From Paenibacillus artemisiicola (GTDB lineage: Bacteria > Bacillota > Bacilli > Paenibacillales > Paenibacillaceae): a stretch of DNA of 64,000 nucleotides. Shown one piece after another: positions 42,191-51,910 of this stretch; the first letter of the stretch is position 1; the number at the start of each line of letters is the position of its first letter. A model generated the notes under the pieces. The model worked only from the letters and a program-made list of their open reading frames with translations. It had not been told where the DNA came from and ran no database searches. Location of the stretch: assembly GCF_017652985.1 (NCBI RefSeq), contig NZ_JAGGDJ010000024.1, positions 1 to 64,000 on the forward strand, in the 5' to 3' direction. Made by a program: the position numbers and the translations under genes.

Positions 42191-43960
42191 ATGCATAGCT
42201 TAACGGCAGGCTTGTACGAATACCGGCTGGACAGCGAGGCTTCCCCGTTCCGCGCCAGCCTGCGGATCGAACGCGAAGCGGACGGCGTCGACATCGTCCA
42301 TCTGCTGATCGAAGCCGACGAACCGCAGATTCCGCCCCCCTTTACGCTCTCGTGGCACGTCCCGATCATCGACGCGCAGGGCATGTGGCATCCCACGGCC
42401 AATTTCAACAAAGGCCTGCGGGCCGACTGGGCGCAGCCCTTCGATTCGAAGTCGACGTATTCCGCGCCCGTCGTCAGCCTCTACGCCGCTTCGGGCCGCA
42501 ACCGGCTGACGTTCGCGTTCTCCGACGTGCTGAACGTGATCAAATTCGACGCGGGCGTCAACGAGGAGACCGCCCGGTTCCGCTGCCTCGTCGCCCTGTT
42601 CGACACGCCGACGACGCCGCTGTCCCGCTACGAGGCCGAGCTGCGCGTCGATGCCCGGGACGTTCCGTATTACGAGGCGCTCAACGGCGTCAGCCGCTGG
42701 TGGGAGACGTACCCGGCCTATGCGCCCGCGCCCGTGCCGGCGGCGGCGCTCGAGCCGATGTATTCGACCTGGTACAGCTTCCATCAGCAGCTGACGCCGG
42801 AGGCGATCGAGCGCCAGTGCGAGCTCTCCCGCGCGATCGGCTGCGATTCCGTCATCGTCGACGACGGCTGGCAGACGGCGGACAACGCCCGCGGCTACGC
42901 GTACTGCGGCGACTGGAACGCCTGCGCGGAGAAGATCCCCGACATGAAGGCGCACGTCGCCCGCGTCCACGCGCTCGGCATGCGCTACCTGCTCTGGTAC
43001 TCCGTGCCGTTCGTCGGCATTCACAGCGGGGCATGGAGCCGCTTCGAGCACAAGCTGCTGGCGTACATCGACCGCCTGAATACGGGCGTCCTCGATCCGC
43101 GCTACCCGGAGGTGCGGGAATATTTGATCGGGACGTACGAGCGGGCGCTGCTCGAATGGGACCTCGACGGGTTCAAGCTCGATTTCGTCGACGTGTTCCG
43201 CCAGCCGGCCGCCGAGCGCGAGGACGCCGACCCCGGCCGCGACATGGACTCCGTGGCGCAAGCCGTCGACGTCCTGCTAAGCGGCGTCATCGACCGGCTG
43301 CGCGCGATCAAGCCGGAAGTCATGATCGAGTTCCGCCAAGCCTACATCAGCCCGCTCATGCGCAAATACGGCAACATGTTCCGCGCCGGGGACGTGCCGA
43401 ACGACGCGCTGCAGAACCGCGCGCACACGATCGACGTCCGGCTGCTCTGCGGCCATACGGCCGCGCATTCGGACATGATCATGTGGCATCCGGACGAGCC
43501 GGCGGAATCCGCGGCGCTGCAGCTGATCAACATCCTGTTCGCCGTGCCGCAGATTTCGGTCCGGCTGGACGCGCTGCCGCGGCGGCATCAGGAGATGGTC
43601 GCCTTCTGGCTCCGGTTCTGGCGCGAGCACCGGGACACGCTCATGGGCGGAGAGCTGGCCCCGCATCATCCCGAGCTCAACTATCCGCTCGTGACGGCGC
43701 GCGGCGCGCGCGCGTTCATCGCCGCCGCCTACCACGACACGGTCGTCGGGCTGCCCGGCGGACGGCCGGAGACGATCATCCTCGTCAACGGCACGCGCGG
43801 CGGGCGCTTGGTCGCGGAAGCGGCGGAGGAGATCGGCCCGCGTTCCGTCCGCGTCCTGGATTGCTGCGGCGAGGAGATCGACGCGTACTCGCTGGACGGT
43901 CTGAAGGGGCTTCGGGCGTTCGACGTGCCCGCTTCGGGCCTCGTGATCCTGCAAGCGTAA
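42191..43960 (+). CDS. GH36-type alpha-galactosidase
   Basis: 589 residues, shorter than the ~730 of full-length GH36 enzymes. The TIM barrel has EPMYSTWYSFHQQLTPEAI, CDSVIVDDGWQT, and DGFKLDFVD with the likely nucleophile D331, then FRAGDVPND with likely acid/base D401, the canonical GH36/clan D pair. The N-terminal ~170 residues are a beta-sandwich; a short beta domain ends the protein. No signal peptide, so it acts on imported galactosides. GAGGAGAGG precedes the ATG. Divergent from an AraC regulator. Confidence 0.9.
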   Translation: MHSLTAGLYEYRLDSEASPFRASLRIEREADGVDIVHLLIEADEPQIPPPFTLSWHVPIIDAQGMWHPTANFNKGLRADWAQPFDSKSTYSAPVVSLYAASGRNRLTFAFSDVLNVIKFDAGVNEETARFRCLVALFDTPTTPLSRYEAELRVDARDVPYYEALNGVSRWWETYPAYAPAPVPAAALEPMYSTWYSFHQQLTPEAIERQCELSRAIGCDSVIVDDGWQTADNARGYAYCGDWNACAEKIPDMKAHVARVHALGMRYLLWYSVPFVGIHSGAWSRFEHKLLAYIDRLNTGVLDPRYPEVREYLIGTYERALLEWDLDGFKLDFVDVFRQPAAEREDADPGRDMDSVAQAVDVLLSGVIDRLRAIKPEVMIEFRQAYISPLMRKYGNMFRAGDVPNDALQNRAHTIDVRLLCGHTAAHSDMIMWHPDEPAESAALQLINILFAVPQISVRLDALPRRHQEMVAFWLRFWREHRDTLMGGELAPHHPELNYPLVTARGARAFIAAAYHDTVVGLPGGRPETIILVNGTRGGRLVAEAAEEIGPRSVRVLDCCGEEIDAYSLDGLKGLRAFDVPASGLVILQA

Positions 43961-44081
43961 GCCGTCTCAGCCGCGGCGGAACGCGGATTACGAGCGGAAT
44001 TGACCGCATGAACGATTCGCATCCCTAACCGTTAACCGCGCAAAGGCCCATAGCCGCGATCGGCCGGATGAGCCTGAGCGG

Positions 44082-44116
44082 AAGCTGTTTCCGGCAGCCT
44101 GCCGGGGCAGCTTTTT
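44082..44116 (+). terminator. Terminator after the GH36 gene
   Basis: AAGCTG..CCGGCA pairs with TGCCGG..CAGCTT and is followed by a T-run (CTTTTTC). It lies about 120 bases past the stop. Confidence 0.7.
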
Positions 44117-44209
44117 CAATTTTCCGGCGTATCCGGATCGTGATGGAAAACAATAATTTGGTATACTAAAAATAGCCATTTTTATAAAATTTTAAAAGGG
44201 AGGCTGCCC

Positions 44210-45262
44210 ATGGAACACCATAAAGAGGCGAATCATTTATCCGATATTCGTAATTTATTTGAAGGCATGAAAGGACATAATTTTGGATTGCCGGATTGCA
44301 TAGCGTTTATTTCGGAACGCTTAGACGCGCACGAAGCGCTTGATTTTTGGACGATTGCCGCGATTACCGGCGATACCGTCGCGCAGGTTTACAACCATTA
44401 TTCGACTACCGGCTGCGATTATTGCGTGTCGGGGTATCTAGCAGGGCCGGAACATATCGCGCATGTATTCGACGTGCTCGGTTATCGCCATGAATACGTT
44501 AAAGCCGCGCGAATCATCGCCGATCGGACCGTTTATCTGCGGAAAATAGCAGAGTCCATCGACAAGGGCATCCCGGTGCTCGTCAAATCCAATCTTAACG
44601 ATATCCCGGCATGGGAATCCGACGCGGGGACGTACGTTCTGATTGTCGGATACGAACACGGCGGAAAAACGGTGAAATTGCTTTTACATGACACCGTTAC
44701 GATCGACTATGAAATAAATGATGGGAATAAGTTGGATTTGATATTTATCGGCGACAAACAACGCGAGGTTTCCCTTCAGGATATCTATCTGAAGGTCATG
44801 AAGAACATGCCGCATTGGCTAACGCTGCCGGCACGAGACGGTATGTTTTTTGGCGCTGCGGCGTTCCGTGAATGGGCCGACGACATTGAAGCCGGGCGAT
44901 TCGAGGATGAAAGCCTTGGACTATGGGAGAATTACGGCGTTTACGTCTGCAACCTTGCCACGAGCGGAGGCGAGCCTACCTACATCTTCAGCAAGCTCGC
45001 GGAGATCGATCCCGCCTATTCGGAGTGGGGGCTGTTAGGCGAAAACATACAAGAGCTGCTGCCCGCGGAAACGCCGACGGGCGGAAGAAGCCGATTGTGG
45101 ATCCAACTGGAAGAGATGGGCGGCGGGATGAATATGAACGATGTTAAAGCTACGATGCGCGATAAAGAAAAACGTTCCAACGTCGCCGCCGCTCTCCGCG
45201 ATTATGCGAAACGGCTCGATCAAGCGCTTGAATTAATGGAAGAAGACTTGCGTCGATTATAA
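44210..45262 (+). CDS. Unknown protein, possibly BtrH-like / papain-fold
   Basis: 350 residues, soluble. The region HNFGLPDCIAFISERLDAHE, with a Cys near residue 28, then DKGIPVLVKSNLNDIPAWES and GTYVLIVGYEHGGKTVKLLL recall the C39/BtrH-type papain-like fold in which Cys, then a G-x-P-V segment, then a VG-Y/H segment occur in that order; here the usual His is replaced by Tyr. The last 60 residues are a charged helix. Base use is distinctly more AT-rich than the neighbours, which suggests recent transfer or low expression. GGGAGG precedes the ATG. Function not assigned. Confidence 0.75.
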   Translation: MEHHKEANHLSDIRNLFEGMKGHNFGLPDCIAFISERLDAHEALDFWTIAAITGDTVAQVYNHYSTTGCDYCVSGYLAGPEHIAHVFDVLGYRHEYVKAARIIADRTVYLRKIAESIDKGIPVLVKSNLNDIPAWESDAGTYVLIVGYEHGGKTVKLLLHDTVTIDYEINDGNKLDLIFIGDKQREVSLQDIYLKVMKNMPHWLTLPARDGMFFGAAAFREWADDIEAGRFEDESLGLWENYGVYVCNLATSGGEPTYIFSKLAEIDPAYSEWGLLGENIQELLPAETPTGGRSRLWIQLEEMGGGMNMNDVKATMRDKEKRSNVAAALRDYAKRLDQALELMEEDLRRL

Positions 45263-45411
45263 GTAACCGTGCGCGTTGTTCGAATTTGGCTGGAAATCAG
45301 TGGCCGTTGCGGCAAGCGATGTGCGCCGCCACCGCTTGCTGCATTGCCGCTCCTACTTACGCCGTTTGAAGCACAGGCATGCTCGGCCGTCATGCGCGCA
45401 CGGCTGGCCGG

Positions 45412-47010
45412 TCAATGATAATCCCGGTACTCCTGCGGCGTGCAGCCGACCAGCTTCTTGAACAAGTAGGTGAAATACGCGGACGTCTGGATGCCGACCC
45501 GGTCCGCCACCTCGTAGACCTTGATGCCCGGGTCCTTCAGCAGCTCGCGCGCCCGCTGGATGCGGGTTTCCTGGACGAACTCGGAGATCGTCTTGCCCAT
45601 CTCGCGCTTGAACAGGACGCTGAGGTAGCTCGCGTTCAGGCTGAACGCCTCCGCCAGCTGCTTGACCGTCCAGTTCTCCTGCAGCCGCTCCTCGATGAAG
45701 TCCGCGATCCGCCGGACGAGGTTATGCTGCTGGTTCTGGCGTTCCTTCTTCTCGACCGTCATGTACCGGTCCACGTAATCGACCAGCAGCAGGATGATCT
45801 GCCCCGTGCTGCCGCAGTCGAGCATCCGCCGCCACATGAGGATGTTCATCTCGCCGTCCGCGTCGTCCTTCCACTTCAGGTTCCGGATCAGCTCGCTCAG
45901 GAAGCTCATGCCGAACGCCTGCACGTACGAGAAGGACGCCGGCTCCTGGGCCAGCAGCGCGTCGAGGATCCGGTTCATGTACGCCCCGACCTTGGCGGAG
46001 TCTCCCGATTCCATCAGCTTCAGGATCGTCGGCATGAATTCCTCGCGGAGCCGGAAATCCCGGAATTCGCTGCGATCCGCGTAATCGTGCCGGACGATCT
46101 GCCCGTCCGCGACGAGCCGCGCCTTCGCCATCATGAACTTGATCTCCTTGTAATGCAGCGGCACGTCCTCCCACCGGCTGCCCGCCCGGCCGCAGCCGAC
46201 GGTCGCCGAAGCGCCGTACTGCTCGAGCAGCATCCCCTGGACGAACGGCAGCCGCTTCTCGGTCCGCGCCCGCGCCTCCGGCGTCTGCCCGAAGAGCAGG
46301 ACGGCGATCTCGTCCGGCGTGAGCTGCGCGAGGAACAGCGGCTCGGCGCCGTCGCCGGACAAGCCGACCTCGACCGTCTGCTTGAAGCCGCTCGCGAGCA
46401 GGATCCGGTCCTTCGCGTCCTTGCCCGACGACAGAAAATGGTCCAGCCCGAACACGACGAGCTGGAAGCCGCGCGCGACGTCCGGCAGCGCCATGAGGCC
46501 GTTCCAGGAGGCGAGCATCTCGTCCGTCTGCGGAATTTCCGCGATCAGGTCGTTCACGAACCGCTCCTTCACGAGCTTCAGGCTCTCGGACACCTTCTTC
46601 TCCAGCTCGCTCGTCTGGTCGACGAGGCTGCGCATCTTCTCGAGCGTCTCGCGGAAGCCCGCGAGCCGGCCCGACACCTCGTCCATCTTCAGCGGCTTGA
46701 GCACGTACGCCTGCGCGCCGACGTGGATCGCGTCCTGCACGAACTCGAATTCGTTGTAGCCGCTGATCATCAGCACCTGCAGATGCGGATGCAGCTTCTT
46801 CGCCTCCGCCACCAGCTCGATGCCGTTCATGCCGGGCATCGAGACGTCGGAGATGAGCACGTCGAAGGCCGACGCGCGCATGGCGTCCAGCGCCTCCTCG
46901 GCCGATTCCATCGTCGCCGGCTTGTCGTACCCGAGTCCCCGCCAGTCGACGTAGCGGACCAAGCCTTGGATGTTGGATGGCTCGTCGTCCACGATAAGCA
47001 CCTTGAGCAT
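45412..47010 (-). CDS. YesN-type response regulator (receiver + AraC domain)
   Basis: 532 residues: a receiver at 1-120 (VLIVDDEPSNIQGL, phospho-acceptor Asp in VLISDVSMPGMNG, Lys in YVLKPL), a YesN-type middle domain and a C-terminal AraC domain (LAEAFSLNASYLSVLFKREM, VADRVGIQTSAYFTYLFKKL). Its ATG follows the kinase stop codon without a gap, so the pair is coupled. Last gene of an operon headed by two permeases and a binding protein, and thus the probable activator of that transporter. Confidence 0.94.
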   Translation of the reverse strand: MLKVLIVDDEPSNIQGLVRYVDWRGLGYDKPATMESAEEALDAMRASAFDVLISDVSMPGMNGIELVAEAKKLHPHLQVLMISGYNEFEFVQDAIHVGAQAYVLKPLKMDEVSGRLAGFRETLEKMRSLVDQTSELEKKVSESLKLVKERFVNDLIAEIPQTDEMLASWNGLMALPDVARGFQLVVFGLDHFLSSGKDAKDRILLASGFKQTVEVGLSGDGAEPLFLAQLTPDEIAVLLFGQTPEARARTEKRLPFVQGMLLEQYGASATVGCGRAGSRWEDVPLHYKEIKFMMAKARLVADGQIVRHDYADRSEFRDFRLREEFMPTILKLMESGDSAKVGAYMNRILDALLAQEPASFSYVQAFGMSFLSELIRNLKWKDDADGEMNILMWRRMLDCGSTGQIILLLVDYVDRYMTVEKKERQNQQHNLVRRIADFIEERLQENWTVKQLAEAFSLNASYLSVLFKREMGKTISEFVQETRIQRARELLKDPGIKVYEVADRVGIQTSAYFTYLFKKLVGCTPQEYRDYH

Positions 47011-48954
47011 CTATGCTTCCCTCCTGATCGCCGGCTCTTCGGCGCTGGCCGGGAACGCGACGGACGCGTGCGTCCACGCGCCGGCCTCGCTCTCGATCGT
47101 CAGCGCCGCGCCGCTGCCGAAGTACAGCGCGAGCCGTTCTTTGATGTTGGGCGTGCCGAACCCGCCGCCCTTGCCGACATGGGTGCCCCGCTCGATCTCC
47201 CGGAGCACGGACGCCGGTATGCCTTGGCCGTTGTCGAAGACGGACATCCGGATCGTCTCCCCGTCCCGGACGACCGCGATGCGGATGACGGCGTCCGGCC
47301 GCCGCGTGATCGCGCCGTGCAGGTAGCAGTTCTCCACGATCGGCTGCAGGACGGTCTTGATCGTGTAGCAGTCCAGCGCCTCGTCGTCGATGTCCCATTC
47401 GACGCGCACCTTGTCCGGATACCGGAACTGGCAGATGTCCAGATACGCCCGCACGTGCTCGAGCTCGTCCCGGACGCGGATGACGCTGATCCGGTTGTTC
47501 AGCGTAATCCGATAGAACGTCGTCAGCGCGTCGATGATCCGGATCTGCTCCCCGTCGTCCGCGTCCATCGCCCGCCAGCGCAGCAGGCCGAGGGAATTGT
47601 AGATGAAGTGCGGATTGATCTGCGCCTGCAGCGCCTTGAACGCCTGCTCCTTCTCCGCGAGGCTCGACTTCGTGATGTCCTCGACCAGCTTGCCGAGCCG
47701 CTCGGACATGAGGTTAAAGCGGTTCTCGAGCTCGCCGAGCTCGTCGTTCTCGCTGTAACGGACCGCCGCTTCGAATTCCCCGCGCGACAGGTCGCCCATG
47801 CGCGTCCCCAGCTTGCGGATCCGCCGGACGATGTTGCGGACGATCGTCGTCATCAAGGACAGCGACAGCAGCAGGAAGAACGTGATGATGCCGACGATCA
47901 GGATGAGAATCATCCGGTTCTGGTTGTCGAGGTGCTTCGTGCGCATGAGCGCCACGAGCGTCCAATGCGAGGACAGCGGCTGCGTCATGAGCATGTCCTT
48001 CGTGCCGGCCAGGTCGAGCGTGCCGACGTCCGGCGCCTGCTTGGACGAAGACGGGGACGACGGCGCTTTGGTTGCGCCGGGCACTTCGGCCGCATCGGGC
48101 GCTTCGGCCGCACCCGGCGCTTCAAGCGCATCCGGCCCGGCCGCGCCAAGCCCTTCGAGCGCATCGGAGCCTGCGGCCGATCCGGCCGATCCGGCCTCCG
48201 GCCAATCGTTCATTTGCAAGCGCTTGCCGATTTCCGCGCGGTTCGTCGCCGCCAGGATGCGCCGGTTGTCGTCCACGATATAGAGGCTGCCGTCGTTGAA
48301 CGGATGGTCCAGCAGCTCGCCGAAGACGGCGTCGTAATTCAGCAAAATGTACACCATCCCGAGCAGCTCGCCCGAGTTGTCGATGATCTTGCGCGTCAGG
48401 ACGCTCTGGTTCGGCTTGCCCGGCACGCTGCTCCAGAACAGCGGATTCGGCGAGCGCTTCGCCCGTTCGTACCAGGCCTGCTCGTCCATGCCGGCGAGCT
48501 GCCGCCCCGCTTCCGGCCGCCAGAGCAGCTGGCCGTCCTCCACCAGCGTCCCGTTCGTATGATAGATGCGGAAATCCGCGATCCCGGGCAAATATTTGCT
48601 CGTGATCGTGAACGTCCGGTCCACGTAATTGACCGTGTCCACGTTCTCGGACATGTCCGCGTAGTCGCGCCCGAGCCGGGCGATGAGCTCGCCGTCGGTC
48701 GCCGTCCGGACCGCCAGCAGGTCATAGCTCTTCTTGCTGAAATCGACGACCTGCGCCGTCTGCTGCACCGCTTCCTCCGCCGTGCTCACGTAGCTGTGGT
48801 GAAAGCTGCGGATGACCAGATAGACGGCCCCGCTGCTCAGCACGAGCGTCGGCAGCAGCAGGATCAGCACGTAGAGCACGACGATCTTGCCGCGGAGGCT
48901 CAAGCTGCGGGTGAAGCCCAGTATCCATTTGTCGAGTCCCAGTCGCAGTCGCAA
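47011..48954 (-). CDS. YesM-type sensor histidine kinase with low-complexity insert
   Basis: 647 residues: TM1 near 22-48 (VVLYVLILLLPTLVLSSGAV), a ~330-residue extracellular Cache-like sensor, TM2 (MILILIVGIITFFLLLSLSL), HAMP, the kinase motif QAQINPHFIYNSLGLLRWR, an N box (LQPIVENCYLHGA) and G boxes (FDNGQGIP, GGGFGTPNIKERL). A ~55-residue Ala/Gly/Pro/Glu/Ser-rich insert (about 48030-48205) interrupts the sensor domain. The start is TTG at 48954, set by AAAGGGGAGG; a GTG at 48987 is the longer option. Encoded right after a sugar-binding protein. Confidence 0.92.
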   Translation of the reverse strand: MRLRLGLDKWILGFTRSLSLRGKIVVLYVLILLLPTLVLSSGAVYLVIRSFHHSYVSTAEEAVQQTAQVVDFSKKSYDLLAVRTATDGELIARLGRDYADMSENVDTVNYVDRTFTITSKYLPGIADFRIYHTNGTLVEDGQLLWRPEAGRQLAGMDEQAWYERAKRSPNPLFWSSVPGKPNQSVLTRKIIDNSGELLGMVYILLNYDAVFGELLDHPFNDGSLYIVDDNRRILAATNRAEIGKRLQMNDWPEAGSAGSAAGSDALEGLGAAGPDALEAPGAAEAPDAAEVPGATKAPSSPSSSKQAPDVGTLDLAGTKDMLMTQPLSSHWTLVALMRTKHLDNQNRMILILIVGIITFFLLLSLSLMTTIVRNIVRRIRKLGTRMGDLSRGEFEAAVRYSENDELGELENRFNLMSERLGKLVEDITKSSLAEKEQAFKALQAQINPHFIYNSLGLLRWRAMDADDGEQIRIIDALTTFYRITLNNRISVIRVRDELEHVRAYLDICQFRYPDKVRVEWDIDDEALDCYTIKTVLQPIVENCYLHGAITRRPDAVIRIAVVRDGETIRMSVFDNGQGIPASVLREIERGTHVGKGGGFGTPNIKERLALYFGSGAALTIESEAGAWTHASVAFPASAEEPAIRREA

Positions 48955-49050
48955 GGCTCCCTCCCCTTTCTCCACGGAGTATAGCACACGTTCGCGCCGC
49001 GGTTAACCGGAAGCCTCCCCCTGCCGCGCGTCCCCTCCGCAATCGTGCCG

Positions 49051-49083
49051 AAAGGGAAGCCGTCTTCGCGACGGCTCCCCTTT
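49051..49083 (-). terminator. Hairpin between binding-protein and kinase genes
   Basis: AAAGGG-a-AGCCGTC pairs with GACGGCT-c-CCCTTT around a five-base loop. It has no T-tract on the reverse strand, so it is more likely a processing or attenuation hairpin that gives less kinase than transporter mRNA. Confidence 0.5.
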
Positions 49084-49159
49084 AATGAAGCAAAATCCAT
49101 GCTTATGCGGTTGTTGCCCCGCCGGTACCTTCAAGCCGGCGCCATGCGGCGCGGGCGCG

Positions 49160-50881
49160 TCAGCCGTTGGACGCGGCCGTCTGCTCCTGCAGCGTCGCGT
49201 TCCACTCCTGCTTGAGCTCGCTCCAGTGGGCGCGCTTCTCGAGCGCGGACTGGAAGTCGGACCATGCCGCTTCGAACGCCTTGTCGTCCTTGGCCATGAG
49301 CAGCTTCGCCTTGTACTCCTTGCGGACGTTCTCGAGCTCCGGCAAATATTTCTCCCAGAGGCCGCCCGGCTTCGCCTTCACCATGTCGTACGGCTCCGCG
49401 ACGCGGACGCCGCCCATCTTGCCGATTGCCTGCGTGAAGTCGATCGTCTTCTGCCGGCCCTTCGGCTCGGTCAGGGCGTAGTTCCACCACGGGTACCATT
49501 CGTTGCTGTAGGACGAGATGGCGTACAGAGCCGGGTTCGTGCTCGCGATCTTCGCCGCGTCGCCCGAATCGTGCAGCTTCTGGTAGTTCTCGTCCGTGAA
49601 TTTCCACAGGCCGAGCGGCTTATCCACCCAGTCCCAGAATACGCCGGCCGGCCCTTCGTTCGCGACCTGCTGCTGCTCCGGCTTCGGCGTCAGCATGTAG
49701 TCGACGAACTTCAGAATCGCGCCCAGGTTCTTCGTGTTCTTGCTGATGTACAGGTCATTGCCCGGGTACGGGTTGACGATCTGGTTCGAGCCGATCTTGC
49801 CGACGCCCGGTACCTGCGGATACGGGATCGTGTCGATGTACCACGCCGGCTCCGTCGGCCCGTCCAGGATCTCCCAGATGTGCGCGTCCATGTTGAAGAA
49901 TCCGCCGACGTTCATCGCGATGCGGCCGGACTTCGTTTTCTCCTTGTACCGCTCCGCCTTGTCCGTGATCGCCTCGGCGTCGATCAGGCCTTCGCGGTAC
50001 ATCTTGTTCATCCATTGGTAGGCGGCCTTGTACTGCGGATTGTCATAGATGAATTCGTAGCTGCCGTCGTCCTTCTTCTGCACCGGGATGACGCCGCCGG
50101 CGGTCGCGGTCGACACGCCGAACGTGCTCAGAATGATGTTCTCGTCGTTCGCGTCCGAGAGGAAGCTGAGCGGGATGAGCGCCTTGCCCGACGCGTCCTT
50201 CTGCTTGGCCGCGGCGCGCAGGAAGTTCTCGATGCCGTCGATCGTCTTCAGGTCGTCCATCGTCATGCCGGTCTTGTCGAGCACGTCCTTGCGCACGAAC
50301 CAGCCCCCCGAAGCCCAGCCCGGCCATGGATCGGACGGATTCTGGTCGAACCAGGTCGGGATCGACCAGATATGGCCGTCCTTGTCCTTCATCGCGTCGA
50401 GGTACAGCTTCGGAATGGACGCGAGGCCCGGGTATTTGTCCGGCATGTCGAAGTACTGCTCGACCGGCATGATGCTGCCCGAGCGGATCATCGAGGAGTT
50501 GACGATGTCGCTGCGGCCGAACAGCGCCGCGTCGTCGAAGCCGCCGGTGTTCAGCTTCAGGTTGAGCGCCGTCATGGCGTCGCCCTGCGTCGACTCCAGC
50601 TGGACGTCGATGCCCGGCTCGTGCTCCCGCCAATACTTCTGGACCATGCTGTCGTTGTTGATCGTCGCGGTCCAGCCGAGCCATAATTTGAACGCTTTGG
50701 AATCGCCCGCGTCCGGAGCCGCGCCCGCCGTCTGGTTCGCGTTCGCGCCGCCGTTCTGGCCGGCCGGCGCGTTGTCCGCCGCGTTCCCGCCGGAGTTGCC
50801 GCCGCTCGAGCACGCCGTCAGGCCGAGCACGAGCGCCGTCAGGGCGGCCGCCATACTCTTTCTTCCCATAAGCCTTGTCAT
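49160..50881 (-). CDS. ABC transporter extracellular sugar-binding lipoprotein (LplA/YtcQ-like)
   Basis: 573 residues. A lipoprotein signal ends in ALVLGLTAC, then a Gly/Asn-rich linker and a family-1-type solute-binding fold (TQGDAMTALNLKLNTGGFDD, FFNMDAHIWEILDGPTEPAW, ISKNTKNLGAILKFVDYML). The length of ~550 is typical of the oligosaccharide-binding LplA/YtcQ group. Start 50881 has GGGGA nine bases upstream; an ORF extension to 50962 is rejected. Third gene after two permeases; it delivers an unknown oligosaccharide. Confidence 0.92.
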   Translation of the reverse strand: MTRLMGRKSMAAALTALVLGLTACSSGGNSGGNAADNAPAGQNGGANANQTAGAAPDAGDSKAFKLWLGWTATINNDSMVQKYWREHEPGIDVQLESTQGDAMTALNLKLNTGGFDDAALFGRSDIVNSSMIRSGSIMPVEQYFDMPDKYPGLASIPKLYLDAMKDKDGHIWSIPTWFDQNPSDPWPGWASGGWFVRKDVLDKTGMTMDDLKTIDGIENFLRAAAKQKDASGKALIPLSFLSDANDENIILSTFGVSTATAGGVIPVQKKDDGSYEFIYDNPQYKAAYQWMNKMYREGLIDAEAITDKAERYKEKTKSGRIAMNVGGFFNMDAHIWEILDGPTEPAWYIDTIPYPQVPGVGKIGSNQIVNPYPGNDLYISKNTKNLGAILKFVDYMLTPKPEQQQVANEGPAGVFWDWVDKPLGLWKFTDENYQKLHDSGDAAKIASTNPALYAISSYSNEWYPWWNYALTEPKGRQKTIDFTQAIGKMGGVRVAEPYDMVKAKPGGLWEKYLPELENVRKEYKAKLLMAKDDKAFEAAWSDFQSALEKRAHWSELKQEWNATLQEQTAASNG

Positions 50882-51010
50882 GCGCTGCTTTCCCCTTTCT
50901 GTCTCTCCATTATATATGGTGTTTCCGTACACCCGCTTGGAAATGGAACCAATTTCCAGCACGCGCGAGCAGGCCGCGCGAGCCGCTCCTGCAAGCCGCT
51001 GCCCCGCTGC

Positions 51011-51907
51011 TTACCCTTTGACGGAGCCGATCAGCACGCCCTTGACGAAATACCGCTGCAGGAACGGATAGACGCACAGGATCGGAATCGCGCTGACCAT
51101 GACCGTCGCCATCTTGACGGACATGAGCGTCACGTTGGCGAGGCTCGAGCCCCGGGCGATCGCTTCCACGTTGTTGTTGGAGCCGAGCACCGCCGAGATG
51201 TCCTGCGCGGACAGCAGCTGCTGCAGGAACGTCTGCACGGGGATCAGGCTTTGGTTCGAGACGAAGAACGCGCCGGCGAACCAGTCGTTCCAGTGCATGA
51301 CGCCCGTGAACAGGCCGAGCGCCGCGAGCATCGGCTTCGAGAGCGGCAGCACGATCGACCAGAGCACCCGGAACGGATGCGCGCCGTCCATTTCGGCCGA
51401 TTCGATCAGCGCCTCCGGAATCCCCTGGATGAACTTCAGCATGACGAACATGTTCCAGGCCGAGAACGCGCTCGGCACGATGTACACCCAGAACGAATTC
51501 AGGAGCGAGAGGTCGTGCAGCTGAATGTAGAACGGGATGAGGCCGCCGCTGAACAGCATCGTCACGAGCACGTAGCCGAGCAGCGTGCCCCGCAGCGGCA
51601 GGCTCCGGTAGGACAGGCCGAACGCCGCGAGCAGCGTGACGAGCAGGCCGACGACCGTGCCGGCGATCGTCCGGGCGATCGTGATCCAGTAGGCGTGCCG
51701 GATGATCTGGTTGCCGAGCACGATCCGGAAGTTGTCGAGCGTGAATTGGCGCGGCCACAGGTAGACGCCGCCCTTGGCCGCGTCGCTCCCCACGTTCAGG
51801 GAGATGGCCAGCATATACAGGAACGGATAGATGACCGAGAAGCACAGGAGTGACAGGAGCACCGCGATGACGAGCTGCCCCGCTTTGTCGCTTGCCGAAT
51901 GTTTCAT
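51011..51907 (-). CDS. ABC transporter permease (LplC/YtcP-like, MalG type)
   Basis: 298 residues, six TM helices. The EAA cytoplasmic loop (EALIESAEMDGAHPFRVLW, followed by SIVLPLSKP) docks an ATPase. The extended loop before it and the C-terminal FVKGVLIGSVKG are typical of LplC-type permeases. It starts three bases after the stop of the partner permease. No ATPase gene is in this operon. Confidence 0.93.
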   Translation of the reverse strand: MKHSASDKAGQLVIAVLLSLLCFSVIYPFLYMLAISLNVGSDAAKGGVYLWPRQFTLDNFRIVLGNQIIRHAYWITIARTIAGTVVGLLVTLLAAFGLSYRSLPLRGTLLGYVLVTMLFSGGLIPFYIQLHDLSLLNSFWVYIVPSAFSAWNMFVMLKFIQGIPEALIESAEMDGAHPFRVLWSIVLPLSKPMLAALGLFTGVMHWNDWFAGAFFVSNQSLIPVQTFLQQLLSAQDISAVLGSNNNVEAIARGSSLANVTLMSVKMATVMVSAIPILCVYPFLQRYFVKGVLIGSVKG

Positions 51908-51910
51908 GCG

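Noticed and set aside
45263..45411. Terminator between the 44210 gene and the response regulator
   Set aside because: A GCAAGCG/CGCTTGC hairpin exists, but it has no T-tract on either strand, so I did not list it.
45379..48984. 1201-codon open frame on the plus strand opposite the YesM/YesN genes
   Set aside because: It is the mirror of two well-recognised genes; its protein is Arg/Leu/Val-rich nonsense with no domain, typical of antisense frames in GC-rich DNA.
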